Assembly: GCA_947626505.1 (NCBI GenBank)
Contig: CANQSN010000001.1
Location: forward strand, 1 to 64,000
Source: an uncultured Lachnospiraceae bacterium
Lineage (GTDB): Bacteria; Bacillota; Clostridia; Lachnospirales; Lachnospiraceae
Direction of reading: 5' to 3'
Length of the DNA stretch: 64,000 bases
A program made the position numbers and the translations under genes. The notes beneath the pieces are model-generated. The model searched no databases and had not been told where the DNA came from. It worked only from the letters and a program-made list of their open reading frames with translations. This document shows positions 62,618-64,000 of this stretch, piece after piece (positions within the stretch are counted from its first letter, which is position 1; the number at the start of each line of letters is the position of its first letter).

Positions 62618-62633
62618 TATTTTGTGATATACT
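62605..62633 (+). promoter_or_regulatory. Sigma-A promoter of rpsB
   Basis: TTGCAT (62605-62610), exactly 17 bases, and TATACT (62628-62633) lie 103 bases before rpsB. Confidence 0.75.
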
Positions 62634-62656
62634 ACCCTAGGTAAAAAATAAACACG

Positions 62657-62696
62657 CATCCGGTTTGACGGGATGGTGCCTTATAAGGTTACCCGG
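62657..62696 (+). promoter_or_regulatory. Candidate structured leader of rpsB
   Basis: The leader can fold into CATCC/GGATG (62657-62661 with 62671-62675) or, exclusively, into a seven-base-pair hairpin (about 62675-62681 with 62686-62693) plus CGGG/CCCG. Ribosomal protein S2 controls its own operon through a leader in other bacteria; whether this one does so is unknown. Confidence 0.4.
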
Positions 62697-62735
62697 AATA
62701 AGGTTGCGGAAGTAAAAACCAGGAGGTATTTTTAA

Positions 62736-63470
62736 ATGAGCGTTATTTCAATGAAACAGTTACTTGAGGCGGGTGTTCATTTTGGACATCAAACAAGAAG
62801 ATGGAATCCTAAAATGGCTCCATACATTTACACAGAGCGTAATGGAATCTACATTATTGATTTGCAGAAGTCTGTTGGCAAGGTGGATGATGCATATAAT
62901 GCAGTAAAGGATTGTGTGGCTGATGGAGGTAAGATTCTTTTTGTAGGTACTAAAAAGCAGGCGCAGGATTCTATTAAGTCTGAAGCAGAGAGATGCGGTA
63001 TGTTCTATGTCAACCAGAGATGGCTTGGTGGAATGTTGACTAATTTTAAAACTATTCAGACACGTATTGCCACATTGAAGAAGTATGAGGCAATGGAGGC
63101 AGACGGAACATTTGACGTACTTCCTAAGAAGGAAGTTATTGAGATTCGTAAGCAGATGGATAAGTTGGAGAGAAATCTTGGCGGTATAAAGGATATGAAA
63201 GAGATTCCTGATATGATTTTTGTTGTTGATCCGCGCAAGGAAAGAATCTGTATTCAGGAGGCACATTCACTTGGTATTACTTTGGTTGGTATTGCAGATA
63301 CAAACTGCGATCCTGAAGAGCTGGATTATGTAATCCCGGGTAATGATGATGCAATTAGGGCTGTTAAGTTGATTGTTTCCAAGATGGCGGATGCGGTTAT
63401 AGAAGCAAATCAGGGTATGGATGCTGAATCCGCAGAGGAAGAAGACATGGAAGTAGAGGAAGAAGCTTAA
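62736..63470 (+). CDS. rpsB: 30S ribosomal protein S2
   Basis: A 244-residue ribosomal protein with the S2 N terminus ([26 protein letters not shown]) and the motif [19 protein letters not shown]; acidic C-terminal tail. CAGGAGG precedes ATG 62736. It is followed by tsf, the universal pairing. Confidence 0.98.
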   Translation: MSVISMKQLLEAGVHFGHQTRRWNPKMAPYIYTERNGIYIIDLQKSVGKVDDAYNAVKDCVADGGKILFVGTKKQAQDSIKSEAERCGMFYVNQRWLGGMLTNFKTIQTRIATLKKYEAMEADGTFDVLPKKEVIEIRKQMDKLERNLGGIKDMKEIPDMIFVVDPRKERICIQEAHSLGITLVGIADTNCDPEELDYVIPGNDDAIRAVKLIVSKMADAVIEANQGMDAESAEEEDMEVEEEA

Positions 63471-63500
63471 TATTGTTTTTGCATTTGCATAGATGATACG

Positions 63501-63536
63501 AAAAGGGCTTTGTTCTACGGGACAGAGTCCTTTTTT
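63501..63536 (+). terminator. Hairpin between rpsB and tsf (attenuator)
   Basis: A 13-bp stem (63501-63513 with 63522-63534, two wobbles) is followed by six Ts (63531-63536), a good terminator in sequence terms. As tsf follows at once, it probably lets part of the transcripts through. Confidence 0.75.
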
Positions 63537-63582
63537 GAGAATGATTTTATATTAAATTTATATTTTGAGGAGGTATTTAGAA

Positions 63583-64000
63583 ATGGCTGTTTCAGCAAAG
63601 GAAGTAAAAGAGTTAAGAGAGATGACTGGTGCAGGTATGATGGATTGTAAGAAGGCGTTGACTGCAACAGATGGAGATATGGATAAGGCAGTTGAGTGGC
63701 TGCGTGAGAATGGTCTTGCAAAGGCTGCTAATAAAGCAAACCGAATTGCGGCAGAGGGTGTGGTAACTACTATTGTTTCTGATGATTGCAAGAAGGCAGT
63801 TATTGTAGAGGTTAATTCTGAGACAGACTTTGTGGCAAAGAATGAGAAATTTTTGGATTATGTAAATAAAGTTGCAGCACAGATTTTGGAGAGTGACGCA
63901 GCGGATATAGATGCATTTATGCAGGAGCCCGGTGTTGCAGACGAGCTTGCTAATATGACTGCTACCATCGGTGAGAAGTTAAGCATTCGCCGGTTTGAGA
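63583..64000 (+). CDS. tsf: Elongation factor Ts, 3'-truncated by the window edge
   Basis: The first 139 codons are in the window (ATG 63583, GAGGAGG upstream), with no stop before the edge. It has the UBA-like N terminus ([18 protein letters not shown]) and the core [16 protein letters not shown] that binds EF-Tu. It regenerates EF-Tu-GTP. pyrH and frr would be expected after it. Confidence 0.97.
   Translation, partial: MAVSAKEVKELREMTGAGMMDCKKALTATDGDMDKAVEWLRENGLAKAANKANRIAAEGVVTTIVSDDCKKAVIVEVNSETDFVAKNEKFLDYVNKVAAQILESDAADIDAFMQEPGVADELANMTATIGEKLSIRRFE

Noticed and set aside
63535..63564. Promoter TTGAGA-18-TATATT before tsf
   Set aside because: The start would fall at or after the ribosome site, leaving no usable leader.

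Overview
The window looks like a chromosomal segment of a motile, Gram-positive anaerobic Firmicute, most likely a Lachnospiraceae relative of Roseburia, Butyrivibrio or Eubacterium. The evidence is low-GC DNA, strong AGGAGG-type ribosome sites, CodY, a YlmC/YmxH-type sporulation protein, DHODH type 1B (PyrD plus PyrK), FliY, CheC and CheD, and a gene order closely matching Bacillus subtilis. I saw no tRNA, rRNA, CRISPR array, insertion sequence or phage genes.

Region 1 (1-19.8 kb) is a housekeeping patchwork. It starts with a 5'-truncated sensor kinase, then a small membrane protein with a KtrB/KtrA potassium uptake pair. A reverse-strand Ig-like secreted protein and an orphan sensor kinase follow. 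The pyrimidine genes are pyrC-pyrF-pyrK-pyrD, then a GNAT acetyltransferase, a reverse AIM24-family gene, and pyrE under its own promoter. Next come small membrane proteins (one VanZ-like), a long M29-type aminopeptidase-like protein, reverse-strand glmM with an unknown membrane-anchored protein, a YlmC/YmxH-type gene and nrdR.

Region 2 (19.8-25.5 kb) is comM/yifB-dprA-topA-codY.

Region 3 (25.5-62.6 kb) is a near-complete flagellar/chemotaxis (fla/che) supercluster, almost all on the + strand. The order is flgB-flgC-fliE-fliF-fliG-fliH-fliI-fliJ-motE-like-fliK-flgD-TIGR02530-flgE-flbD-motA-motB-fliL-fliM-fliY-cheY-fliO-fliP-fliQ-fliR-flhB-flhA-flhF-flhG-PilZ. An accessory island (51.3-53.6 kb) interrupts it with a reverse pair of unknown genes, a 57-aa protein, a Cys/Gly-rich 69-aa protein and a SleB-like wall hydrolase. 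It resumes with a receiver-less CheB, then cheA-cheW-cheC-cheD, an unknown membrane protein, fliA (sigma-28), fapA, an unknown soluble protein, a SwrB-like protein and a short MltG-like membrane protein. A strong hairpin ends the cluster.

Region 4 (62.6-64 kb) is rpsB and a 3'-truncated tsf. Their position directly after the sigma-D/SwrB end of the cluster again matches B. subtilis.

Functionally, the window encodes the basal body, rod and hook parts, type III export gate and ATPase, stators, switch complex, chemotaxis core and the late-flagellar sigma factor. Flagellin, most filament genes, FlgM and CheR are not here. The most interesting unexplained items are the accessory island, the receiver-less CheB, several unnamed genes locked inside the flagellar cluster, a long inverted repeat spanning the nrdR promoter and leader, and terminator-like or sigma-28-like signals inside the operon.
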